NCBI GenBank assembly: GCA_947034885.2
Contig: OX344749.2
Location: forward strand, 31,511,501-31,575,500
DNA from: Thuidium tamariscinum
Lineage: Eukaryota; Streptophyta; Bryopsida; Hypnales; Thuidiaceae
DNA: 64,000 bases
Reading direction: 5' to 3'
The notes beneath the pieces are model-generated. The model ran no database searches and was not told the origin of the DNA. It was given only the letters and a program-made list of their open reading frames with translations. The stretch's first letter is position 1, and the number at the start of each line of letters is the position of its first letter. Made by a program: the position numbers and the translations under genes. Of this stretch, positions 1 to 12,535 are shown piece by piece.

Positions 1-688
1 CACTAAGCAAGTATTTTTAGATGTCTTTCAATTTGGATATTAGCTAATGTAACTACAAGGATGTTTGTAATCAACAAAGTTTGAAAATTGGATTGTTGAA
101 CAAAAAAAATTTTGATGTTGAATAATGAAGAATTATATACAAAAGTATATCTATTTCTATACCACGTTTTTTCCTCAAAAAAATGGGGCTATAAGAGGGG
201 TCCATTTTGGATTCATTGGTCTACAAGAGAAGTAATCAAAATTTCTTTAGCTCTCCAACTATAGTCTAAATGGAATTTGATTTAAGTAGTCAAGATATTT
301 GAATATAGTAGTGATAAAATAATAGGAAGGACCATACTAGAAGCATAACAAAGGTCTCATACTTGCCTCATATGAAGAGCTAATAGAGTTATATGAACTA
401 TGAAGCACTAAAGTTGGAACAACTAAAGACAAAAAATGGAACCCTAAATCTTCAAATGTTGAATCAAACACAATCCACGGATATAGGATCCACGGTCATA
501 GGTTACAATTCTTACTATAAATAGTTTTTTCAATCAAAAAATATTTAAAAAATTACAAATTAAACCCTAAACCACCAAAAAATAATAATAATAAGGTTTT
601 CATGCTCGCAGCTCACAAACTCCATGCTCACAGCTCACAAGCTCACGGCTCCAAGCTCGTGCGCTAGCATCGTTGCTAATGACTTGAG
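1..688. other. AT-rich intergenic DNA, no gene seen
   Basis: No open frame of useful length and no recognisable coding similarity. A stretch at about 600-670 is rich in GCTCAC/GCTCACA words (for example GCAGCTCACAAACTCC). Similar wording recurs at 27990-28060 and 41951-42055, so this is probably the edge of an old dispersed repeat. Confidence 0.5.
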
Positions 689-1746
689 GGTCATTGCAAG
701 AAACAATAATGGTTTTTCCACGATATTGAGGGTGTCTCTCTTGTCATCTTCTACAACTTTTGAATAATAAATCGAATGAAAAAAACAAAAAAATCTATTT
801 CTAGCTATCTTGATTTTATTTTTATCCCTTATTTTTCAAAAAAATTTTAAAATCATTTTACATTTAAAAGTCAATTTTGTTAATTTGTCACATTTTTGGA
901 ATTAAGGTTTAGGATTATGAAAAGTGGTCTAAATTAATTATTTATAGTTGATTTTTTTGTTGTACATTTCTATAGTAGGTAGACACGTTCCTATCAAAGG
1001 GCATTTAACAAAACATTATTCTATATCTTGTATACTCATACAAGTAGGCCTTGCGTACGCACTTCTAAATAATAGAAATGGTTTTGACCTTATTTTTTTG
1101 ATCAAATCTCATCACTATTAAGTCCTCACAAATTTCTAATTTTTTATTTCTTTGAAAATAGTTTATACTATTTTTTACAAATTAAAACGTCAACAAATGT
1201 ATTCTTTGGACGTCTTCTTAAACATGGAATTTGAATAGAAAAGGGGTATCTTGAGGTATTAATCTATAATAAATCAAAATAATAAAATTTAAAAAACTAA
1301 ATATTATTCATTTTTAAGGACTTGATGGTGATGAGATTTGACCAAAAAAATGAGGTCCAAAACCATTATTATTAATTTGAACTTCAAGTGCAAGGGAGGC
1401 CTACTTGTATAGACATGGAGACCATAAAATAATATATTCTTAGATGCCCTTTGGCAAGGACATGTCCACCTACTATAAAAACATACTATAGAAATTTTAA
1501 CTAAAAATAATTAACTTAGACCATATTTCATAGTCAAAAACTCCAAATCTAAATGTGTGACAAATTAACAAAATTGGCTTTAAAATATGAATTGAATTTT
1601 TTTTAAATTTGAAAAATAATAAATTAAATTGAAATAAAGACATCTAGAAAAAAATTCATTGGGTTCAACATTTAAAAGTTATAGCGTTTTCCAAAACCAA
1701 TTTTGAAAAACGCTATGCAAATTGGCTGGTGTTTCTTACAATGACC
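689..1746. mobile_element. Fold-back TIR element (GGTSATTGCAAGAAAC family)
   Basis: The left end at 689 reads GGTCATTGCAAGAAAC. The right end at 1746 read in reverse begins GGTCATTGTAAGAAAC. The similarity continues inward: about 740-1128 and about 1317-1668 are diverged inverted copies of each other, roughly three quarters identical by eye, around a spacer of about 190 bp. Shared landmarks include TACAAGTAGGCC and TCAAATCTCATCAC. No protein is encoded. The ends match those of the elements at 14092-14777 and 14808-15503. A half copy of the interior lies at 16255-16510 and another at about 2944-3080. I could not see an unambiguous target duplication. Confidence 0.65.
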
Positions 1747-1862
1747 ATGAACTTGCAATTTTGATTGGAGATGGATAACTTGATTGTAATTATATCCCTT
1801 ATTTTTATTAAATAAAAAAATAAATTTTTATTTAAAAGTCAATTTTGCTAATTCGCCAAACT

Positions 1863-2949
1863 TTAATATCTAAAGGATAGGGGCCTTTTTTTTCAAAAAA
1901 ACACTTAAAATTGCTATATTTGTAGCAAAGAGTAAAGAAATGTGAAAACTATATTTTTGCATATCTAACCATAGGATCTCACACCTCTCTAGTATGAAAG
2001 TGTGTGGGAAAAATTTCAGAAATTTCGACCACATAGATTGCAAGATCTCCATGTTTAAAGTAAAAAAAACAAATTTTCCAATACATTGCAAGGCTAGATT
2101 GTTTGATTTTGAACCTCCTTAACTCTATTTTTTTGCACTACAAAGTTTTGATCTTTAAGGTAGGAGGTCCATAAAGTGATCATCTAAGCGTTGAAGCTGA
2201 CTTTTAGGGAGGAAAAACATCTTGAAATATTTTTCAATATATTTTCTTTGAAAGACAAGAGGAAATGACATCCAATCCAAGTTGTTTCATAGTTTTTGGA
2301 GCTTTGTAGAATTAGTGATGAAATTTTGAAGTTGAAATGTCATAAGGCTCTAAAAGCAACCACCTCCTAGAATGTAAACAATTTGTACATTTTGGTATAT
2401 TGAAGAAAGCAAAATATACCTCTTAGTCAAGTTCAGTTCAAAATGCCCTATTGGAGTTCGAGCCTCCTACCTTAAATTTTTATGGTGTATAATTGTATTG
2501 AAAATCTAGGAAAAAAAAAAGTTCAAAAAAACTTAATTTTTACTCTTTAACAAAAGTAGAATTGTTAAATAGAAGTAGGTACAAAATAGAAGGAAAACCT
2601 AAATTATAAATATCTCTAAGATGGAATTAAAATCCACTAATTCTAGTAGTGAGATTTATTCTAGAAGAAAAATAAACCATGTGGAATTTTTTTTTTAAAT
2701 TATAAAAACTGCGTTCAAAATTGAATCCTACAAGTTATTTTTTCAAAAAGGTGATCAAATTGCCCCCAAAACAAGATTGTCCATACCTTTCTCATAACAA
2801 ATCCAATCAAAGCTTTTCATGTAGAAAAAATATAATCTATGAGAAGAAATATCTATTTTTCCTAAAATTCAAATTCGAATTTATTTTTTCTTGCCCAAAA
2901 TTCCATTTGTCCGTTGAAGTTGAAGGGACAATGGTCCTTTAGGAGTTAA
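1863..2949. mobile_element. Older TTAA-bounded element with degenerate TIRs
   Basis: The left end reads TTAATATCTAAAGGATAG. The right end, 2932-2949, in reverse reads TTAACTCCTAAAGGACCA. Both are degenerate forms of the perfect TIR of the element at 25945-26874. The interior is related to 25800-25944 joined to 26875-27300, and to 52280-52990. It has no long open frame. At 2055-2058 it carries a single TTAA exactly where the related sequence at 25945 is interrupted by an insertion. It looks like a decayed non-autonomous DNA transposon. Confidence 0.6.
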
Positions 2950-3286
2950 GGTTTAGGGGTTTTTAGTACTAGGGAGTACCCAAAATTAATGATTTAGAAG
3001 GACATGTGCCTATTAAGGGGAATCCAAAAATACATCATTTTATAACCTTTATGTTCATGCAAATAAGGCTCCCTTGGGAGTATAAATAAATAAATAATGT
3101 GGCAAGCTTGAAAGAATCTAATATGTGTGAATTTCTTATTGTATATTTTTCCACCCCACGAGTTTGCATGAAAGTGCAAAGACTATTTTCACTTGTAGCA
3201 CTCCTTGTGAAGTTTCTTTGCCTGACAATTGTACATGTAAAGAGGCCCTAGGGCCTAAGAAACTTTCAAAAGTATCAAGAGGAGGC

Positions 3287-3608
3287 AAGTGGATTACAAG
3301 ATATAACCAGCTTGATTTGTCTCTAAATAAAAATTCATGTAATTGTTGCCTTGTGGATGAATATCATATGGTTACAAATAAACTATCTTGTTTGTGAATG
3401 AAACATTGTCAAATAGGAAAAGGCACACAATCTGAGTTGATTATGGCCTAGATAACTTTTGAGGCACAACGAGCTTGACACAAGTGAATTATAGGGTGTA
3501 ACCAACTTTGTTCCCAAATGAAAACTCATGAACCTATTGCCTTTGTGGATGCATATCACTTGGTTACAAACAAACTATCCATCCTTCTTGTGGATGAAAC
3601 ATTGTCAA
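3287..3608. repeat. Imperfect tandem duplication, about 195-bp period
   Basis: The segments 3287-3412 and 3481-3608 are diverged copies. Both start near CAAGTGRATTA, contain TTGCCT.TGTGGATG.ATATCA..TGGTTACAAA, and end GATGAAACATTGTCAA or a close variant. No coding function is evident. Confidence 0.6.
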
Positions 3609-5200
3609 GTACGTAATGTATACGTCAAATTCGGTAGCTTGCTACCAAAATATTTTAATTTTAGAATTTCAACAATTTGGCATTTTTTTTCTTAAATTTC
3701 ATCACTTTGTTTTTCTTACTTTTTCAACACTTCCAATTTTTGAATTAATTTTTTCTATTCATGTGTAAATGTGTTACTCCCGGGTACGCAACTCTTGTAT
3801 TATATACAAGGCTCATCAACATTAAAATAGTTTAGAGGATGGCTTTTGTTAAAATTATATGAAATTAAAAAGGCCAAAAAGATAGGTGAAGGCCAAATTA
3901 AAAGAAAATTATATGTAGAAAATGTAGCATTACATACATTTTAGAAAAAAACTCACAATATATATGAAAAATTGAAACACCTTTTTATAGTTTTTGAAAA
4001 TTTGTACAAGAAGTTCTCTCCAATTAAAATTAAATTTTTATTATTAAAAAGAACCCAAAATTGGGTAGCTTGGTCTATGATACATGTATTAAAAAAACTC
4101 ATATAATTAGGTTTTTAATGCTATTATTATCTCCAAAGAATATTCATTTTATATATATAATTACATTTTTGAGTTCCTTGTTAAAAGGGCTACAAGATTT
4201 TCCTACATCAAAGCAAATTATATACTTTGAGAATAGATTAAATGCATTAAAAGTGCTTATCATGATCAAGGCCTTATAATATGAGAATTGTGTACCTGGG
4301 GTGTTACTTTTTCTAAATTTTCTCAAGAATAATATTGAGATATTCAAAATTGGCAACAATGAAAATTTTTCACATCTTCAAAAAATAGTTCTACAATTTT
4401 TAAAATTTTGGACATGTTCCAAATTTTCCCTAATTATTTTCGAAATTGACCTACACATACGGTAGACAGATCATTAGAGGTTTTTTGAGCTCCATAGAAG
4501 GCCTTCAAAGATTGACATGCACCCCTATTTAATGAGGAGCAAAACTTGTAGCTCAAGTACCTACTTGCTTGTTGCTATTTTGTGTGAAGTACAAGTGAGG
4601 ACTACAATAGATGACAAATCAGCAAGGTACTATTACCAAATATTAAATTTGGATAGTACAATATTATATTGATGGTTGTCAAAGAAGAATCCATTAGTGG
4701 AGTGGATGTACAATACTATATTATTATTTTAATGGTTGTACAATATAATGTTCATGGTTGTATAGTACTTGTGTCATCCTCATGTCCTAAACCCAAATTT
4801 TAAATAACAAAGTTTCATCATGGTCTCCGTGACCCACCCAATGGGAGCTATTGTCCCCTAAAAGTACATCAATATATATATTTTTTTCCAATGAGCGGGT
4901 ATAGGGGAATAGTCTTCCTCAAAGACAATACTTAAATACAAAAGCACCCTTCCAACCACCCCTCTTAGAGGCCCTCTTTAGAGCTCAAAAATCCTCTAAT
5001 GACTCACTAAGGTGAACCGTCACCTTCATTGGCTCACGAGGCCACACCCACAAAGTCATTTAAGGGGTACAAGTAAAAATAAAAGTCCCCTTTTTGGAGC
5101 TTGATTAATTTATCTCGATCACATCTCTGATTGCAACATAACATTCAATAGCACGTTGTGTGGCTCTGCTTTCTTTCTACACTGAAAGATGTGGCATATT
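3609..5200. other. AT-rich intergenic DNA, no gene seen
   Basis: No convincing gene. The stretch 4310-4480 is related to 45360-45530 (shared TTTTCTCAAGAATAAT and CAACAATGAA words). 4630-4770 has short internal repeats of TGGATAGTACAATA/GGTTGTACAATA. These indicate old dispersed repeats. Confidence 0.45.
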
Positions 5201-5352
5201 CCACACCCAATAGCCTCTCCATCCGCCACGTGTCCACTTACTTTAGTAGTTACTAATGAAACACTGTTGGGGTGTCCCACACCCAATAGCCTCTCCATCC
5301 TCCACGTGTCCACTTACTTCAGTAGTTACTGATGAAACACTGTTGAGGTGTC
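5201..5352. repeat. 76-bp tandem duplication, each copy with CCACGTGTCC
   Basis: 5201-5276 and 5277-5352 are adjacent 76-bp units with about five differences. Each contains CCACGTGTCC, whose core CACGTG is the plant G-box/ABA-response-element core. There is no recognised gene immediately beside it: the peroxidase ends 1.3 kb away, and this is its 3' side. A regulatory role is unsupported. Confidence 0.8.
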
Positions 5353-6665
5353 AAAATATTCCACACCCTCCAGAAGGCAGAGCCACCCAATGCTACTGAA
5401 TGTTATGAAACTTAAATTCAGAATTTGCAAATTTTATCATGCGTGGAAAATAAAAAATTTCAGTGGCCGAGCGAGGGGTCAGTTCACCCTGGCCTGCTCA
5501 GGCTGGCTCCGTTTTTATAACTGTTGTAGTTTTTGCAACTATCGGAGTGCATGAATGGGAGAGTCTGGGACAGACTCGTGTGATCCAGTCTTTAAGTTAC
5601 ACCCCGTGGGTTGACGAAATGGAATCACACCAAGTGAAGATGCTCGAAGTTCACACCTTCGTTTTTTTGTTTTTTTTTACAAATGGAAGAAACCATTGCT
5701 TTAAAAACACACATGAAAGAAACTACAGCCATGCCGAAGTTTTCACCTTTAAAGGGAACAGGGTCAAAAGATGATACGGCGTGGATTTGGCGATCTTTAT
5801 GAATAATGAATGACTTGTTTACGGTATCGTAAAGGCGGTGAATAAGTTATGTTTAAATTATGTTTGACTTCTTCAATTCTCTGGTAGACAGTGTAGTGTA
5901 TCTATAATTTATCATTCCTTGAAGATTGGGCTGGGCGGAAGAAGAACAGTACTGCGCCTCAAATCTTTCCAATATAAGGTAGCGTTTCTTTTTTGAGCGA
6001 AATTTCGCTCGGTCGGACAGATTCTGGTCTCTCTGGCACTCTCCCTCCAAATTTTAGCCTATTACACGCATCCATGATTCACTGAGCATGGAATCAACTT
6101 AGCCTTTTCACTAAATAAAATATTGGTTTGCTTCCTCAATAAAACTTAAAGGATACAGCAGACCCTATTTTTTTTGCAATGAAACGGAATTTCATTTGTG
6201 CCCAAAAAAAAAAGAGGGATACAGCAGATAAGTAACTCTACCAGTGCACTGACCTCGCTGGCTTGTCCCCCCAGACAGGTTACTTCGACTTGGGGATTAG
6301 CTATTTAGCTATAGTCTGTCCTCACCATGAAATTTCTTTCATTTGTGTCCTAAAGAAAAAAAAATCAACACTGACTTATGCAATACGTGACAGTGTATCC
6401 CAACATTTCAACCTGCACTAATTAAAAAGTGTGAATTTAGCAAATAAGTCGCACACTAATAGGAAGAATCTATGTTGCTAGCAGATTGCAGAGACTGAAG
6501 CAGTTATAAAAAAGAATCATTGTATTATTCAGGCCCAAGCACTTTGCCTGTGCGCCCGTTTTATTACAATCCATTGAAATATTGAATAGTTTTGTTCAAA
6601 GAACGAATCCAATGAATCATGATCAAATCGAACGACGAACTGAATGCGTCCGTCGCTCTACTTAA
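5353..6665. other. Peroxidase 3' flank, no second gene recognised
   Basis: GC content is higher than in the repeats to the left, and short open frames exist on both strands, but none shows a recognisable domain or a plausible exon chain. The part nearest 6665 probably contains the 3' UTR of the minus-strand peroxidase. Confidence 0.4.
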
Positions 6666-8698
6666 TTAATTTACATACGAGCAGCGCTTGCGGATTTCGC
6701 CTTGCTTGCCCGTGAGCGGCTTGAACTCGCTCAGCTGCTTGTACGCGGCCGCAAACACCGTGCGCCAAGCGTTGGCGTCCGCGGCGTACTTGACCACGTA
6801 AGGCCGCGTTCTTGGATCCAGGGAGAGCTTGGAGTCGATGCCCATGAGCCCTTCTTTGGCGAGCAAGTTGACGTAGTAGTGGTTGTCGAAGGCCATGGGC
6901 GATTGCTCGTCGTTTCGGAAGTACGTGAAGTGAACCTCCGTGGCGTTGGCGGGACATCGGTAAAGGAGGAGCTTGGCGAACGCAGGGGCCAGGTTAGGGT
7001 CCACTTTCGGGTAGATCCGTTCCTTGAAGCTCACGCAGTGGGCTCTTCCGATGGTGTGGGCACCTGCACATCGACAACACCAATCAGTGGATCGATTTTA
7101 TACAAGCGTTATGTCTTCAATCACCAATTCTTTTATTTGTTAAATCAGAGGTGAAAAAATAATCGCAGTTGTAGTTGCACCAATGAAACGTACTCCAGGT
7201 CTCTAGAGCTCGGTTTGAGTTAGTCCTCGGCTTAATCTGAGCAACTCCAGTAACTTGAATAATATCAGAACTGATTTGGCGATCTAGAACATGCCATTTT
7301 CACCAAACACGATGAACTTCAGCTAGATCATCTGCCCTGGACCAAACAGATCCCGTCAGGGTCTCACGGGGGGTACTAGAAAAGCTAAAACTGCCGTTGT
7401 GTTCTAAGATAATGCACAGTTGACTGGTGAAGTGTATCTAGTTCTCTGCGGTAACCTTCGAGAGCCGGGAGAAGGTTGTAGTAAATTGAAACAGTAGTGT
7501 AGTATTCAAGGAGAGGAACGGGTGCTGCGCGGGAGACCCACCCCCTGGAATGTCTGCCCCTGGTACATCCAATATACGGAACATATATACATGGGGAAGG
7601 GGGGGGAAGCGCGCTCCTGCGCAGCACTCTACTTCTACGGGAGCTTCACGATCGATGAGGCCAAGAATACACTCTTTAACGTTCTTGATTCAAGAATCAA
7701 GAGAGAAAAGTAGTATTAACATTTAACCGTATTGAACTCTCCTGCTTCAAAAGCCTATCTAGTATACTACTGTGACAGATTCTATCCCGGAACTTCGAAC
7801 AAAACGGGCTTATGAATGTCTGCGGATCTACTTTGCGCGAGCGCTGAGTTCGAAACAAGAAATTAAACTTTGATCACCCGAAAGAAGTCTCCTATTACTT
7901 ACCCATAAGAGCGACTGCTTGTTCAGTGCTGATACGGATCGATTTATAAAATGCTAGGACCTTATCGACACTGTCCTGTGGCAAAGGAATCGTGTCCGCG
8001 GACGATTTCAAGCTGATGAGGCTGTCACGACGACCCAACAAAGTCTTCACGTAAGGACCTCCTAGCTGCATAGAAACCGAAGTACCACCATGAGCAAAGG
8101 AACTAGGTAACACAGAGGAAGAAACATAGTGGATACCGAAGTGATAAGATTCTAGAACGCACGAGTTGAAGCTAAGCAAAGCGTACCACTTGCACGGCAG
8201 CAGCTGCTCCAACAGCGAGAACATCCGCGCAAGACACGATTCCGGGGCAAACCTTCTCAACTGCGTCTTTAATATTGTTCACGTATTTCTCATTTCGCAT
8301 GCCTTCTTGGGTGATGGAGTCCTTCTCGGATGTCTTACCAGGCTTTGACAGTAGCAGGAACGACCCATCGGCTCCCTACACCATTCTCACATGACAAGAT
8401 TAGTGCCCTTTCAAATATGAGCTCACTAATTAACAAGTAGGAAAGCTATGCAAATGAAAGTTGTAGAAGTGGCGAATGGACTTACATTGAAAAAATCATG
8501 GAAACCGAACCGAATCAAAGAAGTTGCAGTGTTGCCCTTCTTTTCGTACAACTGGTACACGGTCTTGCGAATGATCTGTTCGGCTGAAGGGCAAGTCTTC
8601 TCGTAGTAAGTCGCGCTCAACGATTGAGCTGACACGCTCAGAACACTCGTGGCGAAAACTAACGCGAGTATCGAAACCGCCGCCCCATAACGAGCCAT
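6666..8698 (-). CDS. Class III secretory peroxidase, 4 exons, 320 aa
   Basis: Haem peroxidase using H2O2 on phenolic substrates in the cell wall/apoplast. Exons (minus): 8698-8486, 8375-8187, 8065-7903, 7063-6666. All introns are GT-AG and the joined frame is open for 320 codons, a normal length. Residues 1-24 are a signal peptide (hydrophobic run, cut near VSA/QS). Distal catalytic Arg63 and His67 lie in RFGFHDFF, and the proximal haem ligand His191 in GAHTIG. Cysteines of three of the four family disulfides are present (Cys36 in KTCP, Cys114 and Cys120 in VCPGIVSCAD, Cys198, YRCP, and the C-terminal KRCSYVN). The fourth pair is missing: canonical HDCFVNGCDGS is HDFFNGADGS here, so both partners are lost and one residue is deleted. 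The first ATG is at 8698; an upstream in-frame TTG is not a likely start. Confidence 0.94.
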
Positions 8699-9289
8699 TC
8701 TCAAATTTCTGAATAAGTAGAGACGTTCAATGTGTTAGCACGAGCTGAATCACCAGACACACCATCGCAGAGACATAGCTAGTATCGCACTTCCCGGGCG
8801 CACTTCAAGCACCAGAAAAATTCAAAATGCTCCTCACTTCGATCGAGATGTGGCTGATGTGCATGCACCGCAGTGACAGACCCGGCCCTGAAAACCGCAA
8901 ACAATCGATCGAAGAACTGGGACGCAGAGTGATCTAAGCGAATACGTAAACACTGCCCAGCTAGAATCTTAATTAGTGAAAACACAAACGCTAGCTAGCT
9001 AGATCCTTGACAGTTCCGAAGTCCACAATCCTCCCTTCACTCATCACCCAGTGCAAGGGGATCAAACTTATCTAGAACTAATCCTATCGAGCAATATCCA
9101 CACTTGGTCGGAACGCGAGTAACAAAGAGCAGACGAAGACTCACCAATAATTCCACCACCCTGGAGCGACTGCAACCTCTTGCCCTCCCGTCACCGTCCA
9201 GGAGTGGGGCTTGCGTTTTCGGCCCTCAAAGCATCTATACGCCGGCCAGCTTGCTCCCAGTCTGGAATGGAGTCGCTCTAGTTCATGCA

Positions 9290-9296
9290 TTTTATA
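9290..9296 (-). promoter_or_regulatory. Possible TATA box upstream of the peroxidase
   Basis: On the minus strand the sequence reads TATAAAA, about 590 bp upstream of the peroxidase ATG. That distance would need a long or intron-containing 5' UTR, so this is only a candidate. The 8699-9400 flank has no other recognised feature. Confidence 0.25.
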
Positions 9297-9400
9297 ATGG
9301 CCCAGTAGCAGGCAGATACTCGGATAAGCTAGGGACAATGCCAGTAACTTTATTTCACATCGAGCTCGGGAAAAGTGTGTGACTCACTAAATCCGTCCAA

Positions 9401-11427
9401 GAGCAATGCGTACAGATATACACACCAACGCATAGCACGGGCGTTTGTCACGGCGGCTTGTGGTGCCCCACAAAGTCAACTTCGACAGTACTAGATGACC
9501 TGTTCGGTAAAGTAGCAAGATTCCTTTGTTCCGGAATGAGCCAATGAGGGGGCTTTAGAACTGCACAGGCGGGGTGGACGCCACATGCTGGAGATAGTAA
9601 GAAATCCTTCGCTAATTGAATGCAAAAAGGGGGCAAACCGTTTGAATGAGATTTGTAATACTCCATGCCAACTTTACACTTCCTGTAACTTAATGCAAAA
9701 AACAAGAGTAAGCACGACGAGGGTGGCTCCTTTGAGGTAAACAGATGAGATTGCAAGGTTTCAAGATCCATGCTAGCAGAGTGAATCTAGTCCTAAAGAT
9801 GCACCTAGATTCATTTCGTCAAGTAAACCCTTGTCACTCCAAATTCATGAGAAGGTGTCATTCATGCAAATTATTTTCTTGATCATTTTGTTTTGTTTTG
9901 ACACAAGCGTATTCAAGAAACGCTCTGCAAGGTTTTTGTCATGAAGAGAGGTTGATTTCACACAAGGTAAAGCACCTGTTGTCACTAGGTATCAAACTCA
10001 CAACCACACCACTTAGTTTGGGTACCTCACATCCCATCACCTCATAGTTTAGGGTCATTTTGGACCTTTCTAAACATTTTTCAATCACGGTAAGGGGAGT
10101 GTAGATGTGGAAACTTTCAGGCAACATTAATTATGGATTACAAGATTTTCTTGATCTTTATTTTAAATATTTTTGAATGTATTGATATCCACATGTAACA
10201 TTCTCGGATGTACTTCGTCCATTTCAAATCTCCGACTCCCTCGAAAACGTTCATCATCCAGCCCACATGTGAGCTCGCTATCTTATCTCCTGTTTTCCAC
10301 AACTGAACTTTGGTCTAAATTTTAAGCTTTTTAATTCTCACTGCACCCCCTATGATGGTCAAAATTTGAAGCTTGACATCTCCAATCTAACTTAATAATA
10401 AGTACTATCTGTGCATGAGGAAGTGGGTCCCGGAATAGAACCCAGCTAGCTGGCGTGTGGCGTCAACATGACAAGAGAGCGGCAATCTTGGATCGCACTC
10501 CCTCCTTCCGTGACAAAATGAGTGCAGAGAAGTTCCTCGTCGTGTCACGGACCGTCCACAGTGAAGCTACGGAACTACGGTAGCTAAACTTATTTCTGCG
10601 CTCTCGAGAACCGACTGCTGCGGTATCGAAATAATAAGATAAGTTAGATGCGAAACTTGCGCAAACAACTGAATCCATCCGACCCGGGATGAACTGAACG
10701 CTTCCGAGTGCCGCGCGATGTGAGCGAAGTTTCCGTCGTTCGAGCCGGGATCCTGTTCGTCCAGGAGTCCGACGAAGCATCCATCCAGCACACGCCAGCT
10801 TGTGTGAGATTCGGCAATGGGCGACTTGGAGGACCCGCCAATTGGTTGTCCATGCGCAGCTGTGCAGAGGCGGGCCGGTGCCTCTTCCAAACAGAGACGG
10901 ACAGCGTAATTTTCTTCGCGATTTGAACACCGCCGAAAAACGACAGGAGTCAGTCACAGAACCTCACTCGACATCCGTCCGCCAGCGACAGGAGGGTAAT
11001 CGTCAATTACGTACTGGCTCCCGCTGTCTCAACATAATAAGACTTGTGTTTCCTTCGTCAAATACAAAACAAACACCGGCCTAAACATGGTGCAAGCATT
11101 CTTCGAATCTTTCTCATAATTACAGGAGAATGTGTTACTCAAATGGATGAATGCCTTCAAGAATATCAATGTAAGTTAGATAAGTCAAGGCTTTTTCATT
11201 TTGCCCACGAGCAATCTGACTGGACCCCCCAAAATTACGCTGCTGACGGACTTCTCGAAATTATTGAAACGTTTGTGATGACTTATGACGGTTGCAAATT
11301 CAGCAAGGCTACAGGAGGCACGCAAGAGACTCTCACTGGAGGGTTGTTCTGCTTAGGAGATTGCGTCCTTGCATCCGGAACCCGACGGGTGGCAACTCAC
11401 AGTACCGAGGCACACAGAGGACTAACT
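9401..11427. other. Unassigned region with a GC-richer island at about 10440-11000
   Basis: The island is clearly richer in G and C than its surroundings. On the minus strand it has overlapping open frames of 164 codons (10463-10957) and 107 codons (10567-10890) in different frames. I recognise no domain, and frames are open on both strands, as expected of any GC-richer stretch. It could be a gene remnant, an exon of an unknown gene or non-coding. The rest of the interval shows nothing definite. Confidence 0.3.
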
Positions 11428-11820
11428 TACAGTGGAAACACCCAAAACCGTCCGAATAAGGAATTCAGCATGGTTGGAGGCATCTTTTTCTAAAACTGAT
11501 ATTTTTCTAGTATTAGCGAGAGAAAATCATGAATATTCAAAAAATTAAATTAAATTTTTCGAAATCAGTATGTAATTTCTACAAATTTTCAAAGAGTTGG
11601 CTCCCTAGACCACTGGAACTGTCCTATAGGTGTACCCTAAACTGAACTCTTCTGAAATCAGTTATCAGTGAATGAAAATTATACATGTGTCTTCAAACTG
11701 CGTCAGCAAATTAAAATTAAACACTTGTCAAACACTTTAATAGACGCTCATGGACAGGTTTAGTGACACTCTAGGAACCTGGAATAGGTACAGGGACGGA
11801 AATGGGTGTTTTTCCCTTAG
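11428..11820 (+). mobile_element. MITE, GGTAGAARCACCC family, copy 1
   Basis: About 390 bp with no coding potential. The outer end reads CAGTGGAAACACCCAAAACC. The inner end, read in reverse, begins CTAAGGGAAAAACACCCATT. The two are imperfect TIRs of one family. An inverted copy of the whole element lies at 17002-17388, and related copies at 43094-43445 and 45694-46074. Shared interior words include AGTTGGAGGCATCTTTT and TTCATGATTTTCACT-like sequence. Confidence 0.75.
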
Positions 11821-11874
11821 ATCCATCATTGCCTATTGCTCACTGAACATCGTGTCCAAGCAGACTAGGTTTTT

Positions 11875-12535
11875 AAAACCCCTAAATGTCCAACGGGCTT
11901 GTTTTGAGCTTTTGGGAATTTGCTCTAAGTTGAACAAGATGCCAACATTTTGATAAGTTGTATGAAATTTTTTTGAATTGTAACCATACAAATTCAAACT
12001 AGACGTGTTAGGGATTGCATAGGAAAAGAAAACACAACAATATCACTTATGAAGTGAAAGATTATAATGTTTGACCATGAGGGTGTTAAAATTGTAAAAG
12101 TGATGTGAAGTCTTTCCATATCCTTTTTTCATAAGTCAAATCTGAAAAGTTGGTGACCAAAAAAATATGAGGTTAAAACACCTAACATGCATAACTCCAA
12201 TCAATTTATGGTTTCCCAAAATGTACTCTACAATTTTTGTAAGATTTTGAATGTGATTTTTTCACCAAGATCTAATGTATTTGAAGCCCATTTTCAAGAG
12301 CTCTCAAATACTATGGAAAGTCAAGATTGCAATGGGTACCCTTGCACAAAATCATGAATAGAAAAATCACTATCATTCATTTTTCAGATTGGATTTTTGA
12401 TAGCACTTCATACTAGACTTCTAAAAGAACTTTCCAAAAATATAAACTACTAAAAATAACAACTTGGTTAGGTTTTATTTAACTTCAAAGTTTTGCAAAC
12501 ATCAGATTCTGGTGCCTTAGACATTTAAGGGTTAA
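11875..12535 (+). mobile_element. TTAA-type non-autonomous element, family 2, copy 1
   Basis: The left end reads AACCCCTAAATGTCCAA. The right end in reverse reads TTAACCCTTAAATGTCTAA. The whole segment matches 62587-63241 in direct orientation over its full length, sharing for example GGAAAAGAAAACACAACAAT and GGTTTTATTTAACTTCAAAG. No open frame of note. The TTAA-CCC start resembles family 1 at 25945-26874, but the TIR sequence and interior differ. Confidence 0.7.

Noticed and set aside
5103..5352. CRISPR-like direct repeats
   Set aside because: Only two adjacent units without spacers, in a plant nuclear context; a simple tandem duplication.
8699..8704. Two-residue upstream extension of the peroxidase start
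   Set aside because: It would start at TTG; the first ATG at 8698 gives a normal signal peptide.
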